Source: Prauserella shujinwangii
Lineage (GTDB): Bacteria; Actinomycetota; Actinomycetes; Mycobacteriales; Pseudonocardiaceae
Reading direction: 5' to 3'
Assembly (NCBI RefSeq): GCF_003001955.1
Contig: NZ_PVNH01000003.1
Location: 591,042 to 655,041 of the forward strand
DNA length: 64,000 nucleotides
The notes beneath the pieces are model-generated. The model saw nothing but the letters and a program-made list of their open reading frames with translations. It searched no databases and was not told where the DNA came from. The translations under genes were made by a program, and so were the position numbers. Below are positions 11,128 to 20,484 of this stretch, piece after piece (positions within the stretch are counted from its first letter, which is position 1; every line of letters begins with the position of its first letter).

Positions 11128-11166
11128 ATGGCTCATTCCCCGTGCCCGGCACGGGGAATGAGCCAT
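11128..11166. terminator. Perfect 39-bp palindrome between convergent genes
   Basis: Two 19-nt arms (11128-11146 and 11148-11166) flank a single central base. It sits 21 nt after the Rv2175c stop and before the cutinase stop on the other strand, the position of a bidirectional terminator. There is no U-tract, and with a 1-nt centre the real loop must open several pairs. Confidence 0.65.
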
Positions 11167-11180
11167 TCACTGCTGTCGCC

Positions 11181-11222
11181 GTCAGCGCCGTCAGCGCCGT
11201 CAGCGCCGTCAGCGCCGTCAGC
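11181..11222. repeat. 9-bp tandem repeat GTCAGCGCC, 4.7 copies
   Basis: Four exact copies of GTCAGCGCC plus a partial fifth run into the stop codon of the cutinase gene on the minus strand. A simple repeat of this kind is prone to slippage and may vary in copy number between strains. Confidence 0.9.
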
Positions 11223-12111
11223 CCGAGTGCGGGCAGGTGTCGCGGTACTCCTCGATGGTCCGGTCGGTCGGGGCCGGGCAGAGGAACTGCTCGTAGCGGG
11301 TGTCGTTGTCGATGAACCGCTTGAGCCACGAGATCGTGTACTTCGCGATGGTGGTGTCCGGCGAGTTCGGCGCGAAGTGCGAGGCGCCGTCGAGCTCCAT
11401 GTACGCCTTGTCCAGTGTGGACGGCAGCGACCGGTAGAACGGCTCGGCGTGCGAGCTCACCGAGGCGACGCTGTCGTTCTCGGCGCCGATGATGAACGTC
11501 GGCACCCGCACCTCGCCCCACGTCTTGTCGAGGTTCCACGGCGTCAGCGGGATCGCCGCCTGCAGCGAGGGCCGGTCCACCGCGGCCTCGAGCGAGCCGC
11601 CGCCGCCCATCGAGTGGCCCATGACGCCGAGCCGGTTGCGGTCGATCCGGTTCCGCACCGAACTGCGGTCCACCAGGTAGTCGAGCGCCGCGAGGAGCTG
11701 GTCGCCCCTGCTGTCCGGCTGGTCGAACCGCGAGTTGGTGTCGATCGTGAAGACCACGAAGCCCTGCGACGCGAGCCGGGGCCCGTACCAGCTCATGCTG
11801 GACTGGCTCGCCGTGTAGCCGGGCGCGATGGCCACGGCTCCGAACGTGCCCTCGCTGGTGGTGGTCGGGTAGTAGATGGTGCCGCCGCCGAAACCGGAGA
11901 CGAAGCCGGACACCGAGTCCTGCGCGATCGCGAACGGTCCGCGGCTGGCCTCGATGCTCCGCTCCGTGGGGTCCGGGCCGCGCTCGTACGGGTTCTCCTG
12001 GGCCGTCGCGACCGGGCTCGCGACACCGCCCGCGATGGTGAGCGCCGCGAGCACGGCGAGCGCGTGCCTGGTCCGGCCACGCAGCCGGGAGAGGGGTTTA
12101 CGGGGAGTCAC
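11218..12111 (-). CDS. Secreted cutinase / polyester hydrolase, Cut190 and TfCut2-like
   Basis: Alpha/beta hydrolase of 297 aa with a signal peptide (basic start, hydrophobic [13 protein letters not shown], probable cleavage after ATA near residue 37). The mature part starts [11 protein letters not shown] and ends with two Cys (278, 293) expected to form the family disulfide. Catalytic triad by alignment from memory: Ser167 in GHSMGG, Asp213 in GAENDS, His245 in DGASHFAPN. Residues matching the Ca-site ligands of Saccharomonospora Cut190 are kept (Glu211, Asp241, Glu287; Asp195, Thr197). The family hydrolyses cutin and aliphatic or aromatic polyesters. The GTG start at 12111 has GAGGAG 9 nt upstream. 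Actual polyester activity is inferred, not shown. Confidence 0.9.
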   Translation of the reverse strand: MTPRKPLSRLRGRTRHALAVLAALTIAGGVASPVATAQENPYERGPDPTERSIEASRGPFAIAQDSVSGFVSGFGGGTIYYPTTTSEGTFGAVAIAPGYTASQSSMSWYGPRLASQGFVVFTIDTNSRFDQPDSRGDQLLAALDYLVDRSSVRNRIDRNRLGVMGHSMGGGGSLEAAVDRPSLQAAIPLTPWNLDKTWGEVRVPTFIIGAENDSVASVSSHAEPFYRSLPSTLDKAYMELDGASHFAPNSPDTTIAKYTISWLKRFIDNDTRYEQFLCPAPTDRTIEEYRDTCPHSG

Positions 12112-12280
12112 GTCGTTGTACTCCTCTGGTTCGTCGGGTCCGCCACCCGGCCGGGGAACGCCGGGGGCATCCGTGTGGTCACGGACAGTCGTGAAGTCTG
12201 GTGAGCCGCGCGGTCGCGGCGCATCGGTGAAATCGCCGGTTCCCGCCCGCCGAGCGCCGGCGGAAAGTGCCGGACACGGC

Positions 12281-12331
12281 ACTCGCGTGCGGGAACGCGG
12301 AACTCGCGGGCCTGGGCGGGGGACTCGCGGT
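12281..12331 (-). repeat. 3'-array, three GCGAGT units after the LuxR gene
   Basis: Read on the minus strand, downstream of the LuxR stop, GCGAGT occurs three times with spacing 20 and 21 bp (plus-strand ACTCGC at 12322, 12302 and 12281). Same family and orientation rule as the arrays at 26926, 27126, 40761, 41023 and 63571. The rest of the 220-nt gap to the cutinase start shows no clear promoter. Confidence 0.7.
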
Positions 12332-15082
12332 TCAGCGGTAGCGGCGGGCCAGCTCCACCCGGGACCGGATGCCGAGCTTGGTGAAGATGTTGCGCAGGTG
12401 GTGGTCGACGGTGCGGTGGCTGATGAACAGCTGCTCGGCGACCTCGCGGTTGGTGGCGCCGGCCGCGACCAGCGCGGCGATCTTCTCCTGCTGCGGCGTC
12501 AGCTCCCCGCTCGGCACCGGCGAGCCGTCGTGCACGGGGTGCCCGCAGGCGCGCAGCTCCTGGCGCGCCCGGCCTGCCCGGTGCCCGGCGTCGAGGTCGG
12601 TGAAGATCCGCACGGCCTCGCGCAGCAGTTCCCGCGCCTGCCGGACGCCGCGTTCGCGGCGCAACCGCCGCGCGTACAGCAGTTGCGTGCTCGCCAGGTC
12701 GTACACCGCGCCCGCGCTGCGGTGCAGCTCCATCGCCTCGCCGAAGTGCTCGGCCGCGGTCCGCTCGTCCGTGGCCAGCAGCGCGTGACAGCGGTGGGCG
12801 AGCGCGCGCCGGGCGTCGCCGCCGGTGGAGTTCGCCCACCGTTCGTAGGTGGCGAGCGCCCTCCGGGCCTGGTCCCGCCTGCCGCAGCGCACGGCCGCCT
12901 CGACGAAGTGCGGCACGGCCATCACCCGCACCGCGGAGAACCGGGACGTCCCGCTCGTGGCCATCCGCCGGAACCGGTCGAGCGCGTCGGCGGGCCGGTC
13001 GTCGGCGAGGTCCGCGCAGGCGGCGGCCCAGTCGGCGAACGCGCTCGGCCTGCCCAGCCCGCGTTCGGCGAGCCCCGCCGCGGCGGCGTTCAGCCGCAGC
13101 TTCGCGGTCGCGCCGTCCCCCTGCAGCGCCGCGTGCATGCCGAGGATCGTGAGGTGGTCGATCACGCAGTTCGGCTGGCCCAGCGACTCGGCCAGCCGCA
13201 GCCCCTCCAGGGAGCTGTGCAGGGCCGCCGCGTGCTGGTCCGTCAGCAGCGCCGAGATCGACGCGTAGATGAGCGCCCACGGCACCCGTGCCGGGTTGCC
13301 CCTGGCCCGTGCGAACGCCACCGCCCGCTGCGCCAGGTCCCGCGCCGCGGGCGCTTCGCCGAGGGTGTAGGCGGCCTGGCTGGCGAGGATCTGCGCGGAC
13401 GGATCCGCCGTCTCGCCCGCGAGCCGGACCACCCGGCGCAACGGGTCGGCCGCCGCCCAGTGCCTGCCGCTGAGCGTCGCGCTCATGGCGGCGAAGTGGT
13501 CGAGCACCAGCCGGGTCGCGGGCTCGTCCGCGGCGTCACGCAGCCGGGCGGCGTCCCCGGCCATGGCGCAGTAGCGGGCGTCGTCGCCCGCCACCATGTT
13601 GGCCTCTCCGGCGAGCATCAGCGTGCTGATGGCGACATCGCGGTGCGTGTCCGCGAACCGCCGCGCGGTGTTGAGCAGGCCGATCGCCGCGACGGAGGGA
13701 TGGCCCCTGCGCAGCTCGATCTCCCCGTCGAGCAGGCAGGCCAGCCCGGCGAGACCGTCGTGGGCGAGGGGTGCCGCGCCGCGCAGCAGGGTCCGCGCCC
13801 GCCGGGGACTGCCCCCGATCCAGTGGTCCGCGGCGGCCGAGACGAGCCGCAACGCTCTGCCGTCGCCGTCCGGGGACAGGGCCGCGGCCCGTTCGCTCGC
13901 CGCGGCCGCCTCGCGGTAGCCGCGTACCCGGCGGGCGCGGACCGCGAGCCGGTCCAGCTCGGCGGCGAGCCCGGGATCGGCGGCCGTCGCGAGCGCGGCA
14001 CGGTGCCAGGTGCGGCGGTAGTCGTCGGTCGCGACGGCGGCCAGCAGCTCGTGGGCCGCGCGCAGCTCGGCCCTGGCGGCCGCGGCCCGCACGGCGCCGG
14101 GCACCAGGTCGGCGGGCAGCGTGACGGCGTCGGGGGAGAGGGCGAGCAGGCCGGCCGCCTCCGCCTCGCCGAGCGCGTCCGGTGCGGCACCGGCGTGGTC
14201 GGCGGCGCGCGCGGCCAGCTCCGGGCACAGCCGGTCGTCGACGACGGCCAGCAGCACCGCCAGCCGGGCGTCGCGGGACAGGGCGGCGAGCCGCCTGCGC
14301 ACGGTGCGCACCAGCTCGCTGTCGGCGGGCAGCGCGGTGGGCGGGGCGGCACGGTCGCACAGCTGGTCGGTCGTCACGGCGCGGGCCAGCTCCGCCAGCG
14401 CGAGCGGGTTGCCGCACGCCAGCTCCAGCATGCTCTCCCGCACGTCGGGAGGCACGCCCGTGCCGAGCCGGTCGGTGAGCAGCCGCGCGGCCGTCTCGTC
14501 GTCGAGCGGGCCGAGCCGCACGTCCGGCAGGCCGGCCAGCAGGCCCGTCCGGCCGCCGAGGCCGCTCCGGTCGGCCGCGAACAGCACCGCGACGCGCGCC
14601 GGGGCGGCCCGGCGGGCCGCGAACGCCAGCGCGGCCAGCGAGGCGGGGTCGAGGTCCTCGGCCGCGTCGACCGTGCACACCACCGGCTTCGCGGCCGACG
14701 AGACGGTGAGCAGCCGCAGCACGGCCGCGTGCAGGGTGAGCGGATCGGCGTCGCCGGTGCCGCCGAGTCCGAGCACGCGGTCCAGCGCCGCGCGCTGCGG
14801 GGCGGGCAGCCGGGACAGGAATCCGGTCAACGGCCGCACCAGCTGGTGCAACCCGGCCAGTGGCAGCTCCGCCTCGGGTGCGGTGCCGCGCACCCGCAGC
14901 ACCCGGAACCCGCCGAGCGCGCGGACGGCCTCCCCGAGCAGGGCCGTCTTGCCCGTGCCCGGTTGCCCGAGCACCACGAGCGCCCCACCGGTGCCCGCCC
15001 GCGCGGCCTCGACCGCCGCCGCGAGCATGCCGAGCTCCCGCTCGCGTCCCCGCAGTGGAAAGCTGTCCGTCCCAGCGGTCAT
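12332..15082 (-). CDS. Large ATP-binding LuxR (LAL/MalT-type) transcriptional regulator
   Basis: 916-aa regulator. N-terminal AAA/STAND ATPase with Walker A GQPGTGKT at 39-46 and a Walker B-like [11 protein letters not shown]; a long alpha-helical TPR-like middle; C-terminal LuxR helix-turn-helix from about 852 ([20 protein letters not shown], then [18 protein letters not shown]). Such proteins bind an inducer through the helical region and activate transcription after ATP binding. It lies upstream of the cutinase and downstream of the carotenoid/LLM operon on the same strand, so either could be a target, but nothing in the sequence fixes this. Confidence 0.93.
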   Translation of the reverse strand: MTAGTDSFPLRGRERELGMLAAAVEAARAGTGGALVVLGQPGTGKTALLGEAVRALGGFRVLRVRGTAPEAELPLAGLHQLVRPLTGFLSRLPAPQRAALDRVLGLGGTGDADPLTLHAAVLRLLTVSSAAKPVVCTVDAAEDLDPASLAALAFAARRAAPARVAVLFAADRSGLGGRTGLLAGLPDVRLGPLDDETAARLLTDRLGTGVPPDVRESMLELACGNPLALAELARAVTTDQLCDRAAPPTALPADSELVRTVRRRLAALSRDARLAVLLAVVDDRLCPELAARAADHAGAAPDALGEAEAAGLLALSPDAVTLPADLVPGAVRAAAARAELRAAHELLAAVATDDYRRTWHRAALATAADPGLAAELDRLAVRARRVRGYREAAAASERAAALSPDGDGRALRLVSAAADHWIGGSPRRARTLLRGAAPLAHDGLAGLACLLDGEIELRRGHPSVAAIGLLNTARRFADTHRDVAISTLMLAGEANMVAGDDARYCAMAGDAARLRDAADEPATRLVLDHFAAMSATLSGRHWAAADPLRRVVRLAGETADPSAQILASQAAYTLGEAPAARDLAQRAVAFARARGNPARVPWALIYASISALLTDQHAAALHSSLEGLRLAESLGQPNCVIDHLTILGMHAALQGDGATAKLRLNAAAAGLAERGLGRPSAFADWAAACADLADDRPADALDRFRRMATSGTSRFSAVRVMAVPHFVEAAVRCGRRDQARRALATYERWANSTGGDARRALAHRCHALLATDERTAAEHFGEAMELHRSAGAVYDLASTQLLYARRLRRERGVRQARELLREAVRIFTDLDAGHRAGRARQELRACGHPVHDGSPVPSGELTPQQEKIAALVAAGATNREVAEQLFISHRTVDHHLRNIFTKLGIRSRVELARRYR

Positions 15083-15143
15083 CCCGTCAGTGTTGCGCGT
15101 GCCACACCCGAGGGAAAGACTTGGCTACTGCCCGGTAGGAAGA

Positions 15144-15929
15144 TCAGCCGTTCTGCGCATCGCGCCACGCGATCCACTTGCGCAGCGTGCTCAGGTCGTA
15201 GTCCGGGCCGCCAGCCCCGACGGTGAACATCGTGACGCCGAGGTCGAGCAGCTCCGGCCCGGTGTCCTCCGGGTCGCCCTGGACGCCGACCGAGCGCTCG
15301 ATCTCCGCCGGGTTCCGGCCCACGTCGGCGCAGTGCTGGTCGAGGATCCGCACCTTGCGCTCGGCCACCTCCGGGTCGCCGAAGCCGTGCCAGATGTCGG
15401 CGTGCCGTGCCGCCAGCCGCAGCGTCTTCTTCTCGCCGCCACCGCCGATCAGCACGGGGATCCGGCGGGTGGGCCGCGGGTTCAGCTTGGCCAGCCGGTT
15501 CTCGATGCGCGGCAGCGCGTCGGCGAGATCGGCGATCCGGCCACCCGCCGTGCCGAACTCGTAGCCGTACTCCTCGTAGTCCTTCTCGAACCAGCCTGCG
15601 CCGATGCCCAGGATGAGCCTGCCGCCGCTGATGTGGTCGACCGTGCGCGCCATGTCGGCGAGCAGGTCGGGGTTGCGGTAGCTGTTGCACGTCACGAGCG
15701 CGCCGATCTCCACGCGGGAGGTCGACTCGGCCCACGCGCCGAGCATCGTCCAGCACTCGAAGTGCTTGCCGTCGGGGTCCCCGGACAACGGGTAGAAGTG
15801 GTCCCAGTTGAACACCATGTCCACGCCGAGCTCCTCCGCCTCGGCGGCCGTGCGCCGGATGGTCGCGTAGTCGGCGTGCTGGGGCTGTAGCTGGAGCCCG
15901 ATCCGGACCGGTCGGTTCGCTGTGGTCAT
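15144..15929 (-). CDS. LLM-class F420-dependent oxidoreductase
   Basis: 261-aa luciferase-like TIM-barrel protein predicted to use deazaflavin F420. Seen: LGVDMVFNWDHFYPL, LITCNSYRNPD-like segment ALVTCNSYRNPDLLA, SGGRLILGIGAGWFEKDYEEYG, and RIPVLIGGGGEKKTLRLAA, all typical of the F420 subgroup. Its ATG overlaps the crtB stop (ATGA), so it is the last gene of the idsA2-crtI-crtB operon and is made together with carotenoid enzymes. A role in carotenoid modification is a guess; F420 enzymes of this type also reduce enones and other electrophiles. Confidence 0.85.
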   Translation of the reverse strand: MTTANRPVRIGLQLQPQHADYATIRRTAAEAEELGVDMVFNWDHFYPLSGDPDGKHFECWTMLGAWAESTSRVEIGALVTCNSYRNPDLLADMARTVDHISGGRLILGIGAGWFEKDYEEYGYEFGTAGGRIADLADALPRIENRLAKLNPRPTRRIPVLIGGGGEKKTLRLAARHADIWHGFGDPEVAERKVRILDQHCADVGRNPAEIERSVGVQGDPEDTGPELLDLGVTMFTVGAGGPDYDLSTLRKWIAWRDAQNG

Positions 15930-16834
15930 GGTTGAACCCTAACGCGCAACGCGGCGCGGACGGCGACCTTCCACCGCCGCGCGGGCGGCACCACCACCCG
16001 TCCGCGCAGCACGTCGTAGTCCACCGCGACGATCTCGTCGAGGATGCCCTCGTACAGCGCGGCCGCGATCGCTACGCACGGCCGCGACTCGGGGCGCAGC
16101 AGCGGGATTCCCGGTCGTGCCCTGCGGTAGACCGCCCTCGTGTGCGCCACCAGGGCGGCGATCGCCGCGCGGATCCTCGGGTCGTTCCGCCCGGCCCGCC
16201 GGGCGTGCCGCAACAGGTCCCGGTCCACCCCGTACGCGGCGAGCTCGCGGGCGGGCAGGTACACGCGGCCGCGGTCGAGGTCCTCCCCGACGTCCCGCAG
16301 GAAGTTCGTGAGCTGGAAGGCCTCGCCGAGCGCCGCCGCGTACGGCGCGGCCTCGTCCGGCGGCACCACCGTGCCCAGCACCGGGAGCAGTTGCAGGCCG
16401 ATCACGCACGCCGAGCCGTGCGTGTACTCGCGCAGGTCCGCGAACGTGGCGTACTCGCGCACCCGCAGGTCCATCCGCATCGATCGCAGGAACGCGTCGA
16501 ACAGCGGCCGGGGGAGGTCGTAGCGGCGCACCGTGTCACCGAGCGCCCGGAACACCGGGTCGCCGGGGTCGTGCCCGGCGAAGACCGCCCCGAGCAGGCG
16601 TGCGTACCGAGCGAGCTCGGCCTCGGGATCGCTGCCCCGCGGCGGGTTGTCGACGGCCTCGTCCACCAGCCTGGCGAAGCCGTAGAGGGCGTGCACGGCG
16701 GGGCGGGCGTGGGCGGGCAGCAGCCGGGTGGCGAGGTAGTAGGTGCGGCCGTGCCGGGCGTTGATCCGCCTGCAGGCGGCGTAGGCGCCGCGCAGATCGG
16801 TCCCGGCGGGGGCGCGACGCTCATCGATGCTCAC
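15926..16834 (-). CDS. crtB: Phytoene synthase
   Basis: Condenses two geranylgeranyl diphosphates to phytoene, the first committed step of C40 carotenoid synthesis. 302 aa with both squalene/phytoene-synthase Asp motifs: DEAVD in YGFARLVDEAVDNP, and DVGEDLDRGRVYLP. The GTG start at 16834 overlaps the crtI stop as GTGA, which chose it over longer frames. Acts at the membrane face with CrtI. Arg and Ala rich like its neighbours; no sign of recent transfer. Confidence 0.95.
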   Translation of the reverse strand: MSIDERRAPAGTDLRGAYAACRRINARHGRTYYLATRLLPAHARPAVHALYGFARLVDEAVDNPPRGSDPEAELARYARLLGAVFAGHDPGDPVFRALGDTVRRYDLPRPLFDAFLRSMRMDLRVREYATFADLREYTHGSACVIGLQLLPVLGTVVPPDEAAPYAAALGEAFQLTNFLRDVGEDLDRGRVYLPARELAAYGVDRDLLRHARRAGRNDPRIRAAIAALVAHTRAVYRRARPGIPLLRPESRPCVAIAAALYEGILDEIVAVDYDVLRGRVVVPPARRWKVAVRAALRVRVQP

Positions 16835-18306
16835 CGCCCGGTGATCCTCGCCGCCGCGAGCCTGCCGGAGACGAGCACGGGCGGGACCCCGACGCCCGGC
16901 GTGGTGCCGCAGCCGGCGAGCACCACGTTGCCCGCCGCCCGCACGAGGTTGCGCGGCCGGAACGGTCCCGTCTGGGGAAGGGTGTGGGCGAGCGAGAACG
17001 GTGTGCCCGCCGCGAGTCCCCGCGCCGCCCAGTCGGCCGGGGTGACCGTCTCGGTGACCTCCACCGCGCCGGGCAGGCCGCCGAGCCCGCGGTTCGCCAG
17101 CGTGCGCAGCAGCTCGTCGCGATAGGCGGGGCCGACCCGTGCCCAGTCGATGCCCGCCGCCCGCAGGTTCGGCACCGGGGCCAGCACCGAAAGCACCTGC
17201 CGCCCGGCGGGGGCGAGCGTGGGGTCGGTCGCGGTCGGCCTGGTCACCAGCAGGGACGGGTCGCTCATCAGCGAGCCCCGCCGGACGATCTCGGCGAAGG
17301 TCCGCTCCCACCGGTCGCCGAAGAAGATCGTGTGGTGGTCCAGCAGCGGCCAGGTGCGGCCGCTGTGGGCGTGCAGCACGACGGCTGACGGCGCGTACCG
17401 GGGCGGCAGCGGTCGCCGGGGCCGTGCGCCGAGCAGGCGGTAGGCGGTGTTCAGCTCGGTCGCCAGCACGACCGCGTCGCACGCGATCCGCTCGCCCGAG
17501 CCCGTCCGCACGGCGCGGACCCGGTCACCCACGCGCTCCAGCCATGCCGCCCTCGTCCGCGGCCGGACGCGCGCGCCCCCGGCGCGGGCGGCGTCGGCCA
17601 TCGCGTGCGCGACGCGGCCCATGCCGCCCGGCGGGTAGTACACGCCGCCGATCGTGTCCATGTACGCGATGACGCCGTAGGCCGCCAGGGCGCGGGCCGG
17701 TTCCAGCCCGGCGTAGAGCGACTGGAACGAGAACAGCCTGCGCAGCCGGTCGTCCCGGAGGAACCGGGCGATCCGGGGACCGAGCCTGCCGAACCCGCCG
17801 AGGGCGGCCAGCCGCGCCAGCTCCGGCCGCACCAGGTCGAGCGGGGAGTCGAAGTTGCCGCCGATGAAGTGGTCCCGCTGCACGGCGTAGAGGCCGCTCA
17901 GCCACTCCCGGAGCGCGCGGTAGCCCGCGGCGTCCCGCGGCCCGGCCACCGCGCGGATCTCCTCCTCCATCGCGGCGGGATCGGTGCGCAGCCGGATCGT
18001 GCTGCCGTCGGCGAAGTGCGCCAGATACGCCGGGTCGAGCGGGACGAGCGGCAGCACCTCGGCGCGGGACCGGCCCACGGCGGCGAACGCCTCGTCGAGC
18101 AGCTCGGGCATCGTGAGCACGGTCGCGCCCGTGTCGACCGAGTACCCTTTCCGGTCCACAGTGGACACACGGCCGCCCACGTGCGGCTCGCGTTCCAGCA
18201 CGGTCACCTCGCGGCCCGCGCCGAGCAGGTGCAGGGCCGCCGAGAGCCCGGCGAGTCCGGCGCCGATCACCACCACGTGGTCCGTGCGGCCGCCCACCGT
18301 GCGCAT
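16831..18306 (-). CDS. crtI: Phytoene desaturase
   Basis: FAD-dependent CrtI-type desaturase, 491 aa, converting phytoene to lycopene by up to four dehydrogenations. N-terminal dinucleotide-binding motif VVVIGAGLAGLSAALHLLGAG followed by VLEREPHVGGRVST; C-terminal family signature GCGTTPGVGVPPVLVSGRLA. Its ATG overlaps the idsA2 stop by one base (TGATG) and its stop overlaps the crtB start, so the genes form one transcript. No cyclase or ketolase gene lies in the window, so the product may stop at lycopene or be modified by unlinked enzymes. Confidence 0.95.
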   Translation of the reverse strand: MRTVGGRTDHVVVIGAGLAGLSAALHLLGAGREVTVLEREPHVGGRVSTVDRKGYSVDTGATVLTMPELLDEAFAAVGRSRAEVLPLVPLDPAYLAHFADGSTIRLRTDPAAMEEEIRAVAGPRDAAGYRALREWLSGLYAVQRDHFIGGNFDSPLDLVRPELARLAALGGFGRLGPRIARFLRDDRLRRLFSFQSLYAGLEPARALAAYGVIAYMDTIGGVYYPPGGMGRVAHAMADAARAGGARVRPRTRAAWLERVGDRVRAVRTGSGERIACDAVVLATELNTAYRLLGARPRRPLPPRYAPSAVVLHAHSGRTWPLLDHHTIFFGDRWERTFAEIVRRGSLMSDPSLLVTRPTATDPTLAPAGRQVLSVLAPVPNLRAAGIDWARVGPAYRDELLRTLANRGLGGLPGAVEVTETVTPADWAARGLAAGTPFSLAHTLPQTGPFRPRNLVRAAGNVVLAGCGTTPGVGVPPVLVSGRLAAARITGR

Positions 18307-19418
18307 CAGGACGTCCTCTGGGTGGCCCTGACCGTGAGCTCGGTCAGCCGCTCGGTCGCCGGCCCGGTGAGCCCCGCGGCGCGCAGCGTCGCCAGCGCCG
18401 AGTCCCTCAGCTCACCGATGCGGCGCTCGACCTCGGCCACGGCCCCCACGGCGGTCAGCGCCTCCCGCACCCGGTCCACTCGCGCCACGGTGAGGGCGGG
18501 ATCGCCGATCGCGGCCGCGATCGCGTCGTGGTCGGCCGTGCGGCCCTGCTCCCGCGCCCGCTCGAGACCGAGGGCGAGCAGCACCGTGCGCTTGCCCTCC
18601 CGCAGGTCGTCGCCCGCGGGCTTGCCGGTCACCTCCGGGTCGCCGAAGACCCCGAGCAGGTCGTCCCGCAGCTGGAAGGCGACGCCGAGGTCGCGGCCGA
18701 AGGACATCAGCGGGTCGATCAGCTCGGGGCCCGCACCGGCGAGCGCGGCGCCCAGGTGCAACGGCCGCTGCACGGTGTAGGCGGCGGTCTTGAGCCGGTC
18801 GACCCGCAGCGCCGCCTCCACCGAGGCGTCCCCGGTGGCCTGCGTGTGCACGTCGAGGTACTGCCCGGCCAGCACCTCGGTGCGCATCGCCCGCCACGCG
18901 GGGCGCGCCGCGGTGAGCACCTCGGCGGGCAGCGGCGACTCGGCGAACATGTCGTCCGCCCACGCCAGCGCCAGATCGCCGATCAGGACGGCGGCGGCCA
19001 GCCCGAACGACGCCGGCGAGCCGAGCCAGCCGTGCTCGGCGTGCCGGGCGGCGAAGGCGACGTGCACGGTGGGGGCTCCGCGGCGGGAGTCGGACGAGTC
19101 CAGCACGTCGTCGTGGACCAGGGCACAGGCCTGGATCAGCTCCAGGCTCGCGACCGCGTGCAGCACCCCGGCCGCGCGCGGGCCGTCCGGGTCGCCGCCC
19201 GCGCCACGCCAGCTCCACCACGCGAACGTGGGCCGCATCCGCTTGCCGCCGCCGAGCACGAAGTCGCGCAGGGCGTCGACGGCGGGCCCGAACACCGGCT
19301 CGGTGGCGCGGATCGACGTTCCGGCGCGGTCGAGGAAACCGGCCAGTGCGCGGTCCAGGTGCGCGGGGAGGTCCCGGTCGTAGTCCGCGTGGTCGCTGGT
19401 CGGCTCCGGCTCGCTCAT
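18306..19418 (-). CDS. idsA2: Polyprenyl (geranylgeranyl) diphosphate synthase
   Basis: Trans-prenyltransferase of 370 aa that adds isopentenyl diphosphate to allylic diphosphates. First Asp-rich motif DDVLDSSDSRRG and the second Asp-rich region FQLRDDLLGVFGD are present, with GGGKRMRPTF upstream. Chain length is predicted as C20 from the linked crtI and crtB, which consume GGPP. M. tuberculosis has idsA2 (Rv2173) next to the MTHFR-like Rv2172c, the same pairing as here, but without crt genes. Start taken at the ATG at 19418 (MSEPEPTS); another ATG 9 nt upstream is possible. Confidence 0.93.
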   Translation of the reverse strand: MSEPEPTSDHADYDRDLPAHLDRALAGFLDRAGTSIRATEPVFGPAVDALRDFVLGGGKRMRPTFAWWSWRGAGGDPDGPRAAGVLHAVASLELIQACALVHDDVLDSSDSRRGAPTVHVAFAARHAEHGWLGSPASFGLAAAVLIGDLALAWADDMFAESPLPAEVLTAARPAWRAMRTEVLAGQYLDVHTQATGDASVEAALRVDRLKTAAYTVQRPLHLGAALAGAGPELIDPLMSFGRDLGVAFQLRDDLLGVFGDPEVTGKPAGDDLREGKRTVLLALGLERAREQGRTADHDAIAAAIGDPALTVARVDRVREALTAVGAVAEVERRIGELRDSALATLRAAGLTGPATERLTELTVRATQRTS

Positions 19419-19490
19419 GAGCACCATCGTCCGGGTGGCGGCCACAGGCGGCAGCGCGGGGGCCGGGTCCGCGACGTCTCCTGACACCGT

Positions 19491-19528
19491 TCCCAGGAAC
19501 TGGGACGCGGTCCCGGATTGCGGACCGG
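19491..19528. promoter_or_regulatory. Two inverted repeats in the idsA2-metF divergent promoter region
   Basis: TCCCAG-GAA-CTGGGA (19491-19505) and CGGTCC-N8-GGACCG (19508-19527) lie side by side between the divergent starts, just upstream of the metF -10. They could bind a regulator shared by the isoprenoid operon and metF. Confidence 0.4.
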
Positions 19529-19532
19529 TGAC

Positions 19533-19538
19533 TAGCAT
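19533..19538 (+). promoter_or_regulatory. -10 element of metF, leaderless transcript
   Basis: TAGCAT is 7 nt before the ATG at 19546. This supports that ATG over the in-frame ATG at 19537, which lies inside the -10 itself. Confidence 0.6.
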
Positions 19539-19545
19539 GGCGGCC

Positions 19546-20475
19546 ATGACGTCGGTGGTGGAGCGGCTGACGGGGCGCGCCCCGGCCTTCTCCGTGGAGT
19601 TCTTCCCGCCCCGGGACACCGCCGACGAAGCCGTGCTGTGGCGCTCGATCCGCGAGCTGGAGCCGTACGACCCGGCCTACCTCTCGATCACCTACGGCGC
19701 GGGCGGGTCGAGCCGCGACGGCACCATCCGCAACATCGCCCGCGTCGCCACGGAGACCACGCTCGTCCCGATGGCCCACCTCACGGCCGTCGACCACTCC
19801 GTGGCCGAGCTGCGCAACGTGATCGGCTGGTACGCGGCCGTCGGCGTGCGCAACATCCTCGCGCTGCGCGGTGACCCGCCGGGCGACCCGTACGGCGAGT
19901 GGGTGCCGCACCCGGAGGGCCTGCGGTACGCCGAGGAGCTCGTCGAGCTGGTGCGCTCCCTCGGCGACTTCTGCGTCGGCGTCTCCGCGTTCCCGTACGG
20001 CCACCCGCGCTCGCCCGACCTGGACACCGACACGGCGTACCTGGTCCGCAAGTTCCGCGCCGGGGCGGACTTCGGCATCGCGCAGCTGTTCTTCGAGGCC
20101 GAGGACTTCCTGCGGCTGCGCGACCGAGTGGCCGCCGCGGGCTGCGATGCCCTGCTCCTCCCCGGGATCATGCCGCTGACCACGCCGAGGACGTTGCACA
20201 AGACGATCGAGCTGTCCGGGGCCGAGGCGCCGCGGTGGCTGCTCGACCGGCTGGAACCGCTCGCGCACGACCCGAGGGCCTTCCGCGCCGAGGGCCTCGA
20301 CGTCGTCACCGAACTGGCCGCGCGGCTGCTCGCCGAAGGGGTGCCGGACCTGCACTTCTACACGTTCAACCGGTCGAAGGCGACCCGGGAGCTGGTGCGG
20401 CGGCTGGGTCTCTCGCCCGCCCGGGCGTTCACCGCGCGGGAAACCGGCGCGCCCGTGGAGGCCGCCCGCGGGTAG
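19546..20475 (+). CDS. metF: Methylenetetrahydrofolate reductase
   Basis: TIM-barrel flavoprotein (309 aa) reducing 5,10-methylene-THF to 5-methyl-THF for methionine synthesis. Seen: FSVEFFPPRD near the N-terminus, ITYGAGGSSRDGT, NILALRGDPPG, and FGIAQLFFEAEDFLRL, all standard MTHFR blocks. In M. tuberculosis the positional counterpart Rv2172c is an MTHFR-family protein. The start is set by a leaderless -10 element. Its TAG stop overlaps the -10 of the next gene. Confidence 0.95.
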   Translation: MTSVVERLTGRAPAFSVEFFPPRDTADEAVLWRSIRELEPYDPAYLSITYGAGGSSRDGTIRNIARVATETTLVPMAHLTAVDHSVAELRNVIGWYAAVGVRNILALRGDPPGDPYGEWVPHPEGLRYAEELVELVRSLGDFCVGVSAFPYGHPRSPDLDTDTAYLVRKFRAGADFGIAQLFFEAEDFLRLRDRVAAAGCDALLLPGIMPLTTPRTLHKTIELSGAEAPRWLLDRLEPLAHDPRAFRAEGLDVVTELAARLLAEGVPDLHFYTFNRSKATRELVRRLGLSPARAFTARETGAPVEAARG

Positions 20476-20478
20476 CGT
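20473..20478 (+). promoter_or_regulatory. -10 element of the DUF885 gene, overlapping the metF stop
   Basis: TAGCGT begins with the metF stop codon TAG and lies 6 nt before the next ATG (20485), so the downstream gene probably has its own leaderless transcript despite the 9-nt gap. Confidence 0.55.
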
Positions 20479-20484
20479 GCCCGC

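Noticed and set aside
11876..15226. An open frame of over 1100 codons on the plus strand opposite the LuxR gene
   Set aside because: Low-complexity Arg/Gly/Ala translation, no motifs, and the antisense LuxR protein has intact Walker A and HTH.
19419..19427. Alternative idsA2 start three codons upstream
   Set aside because: Possible, but no ribosome site or -10 favours it; the second ATG gives the more usual N-terminus.
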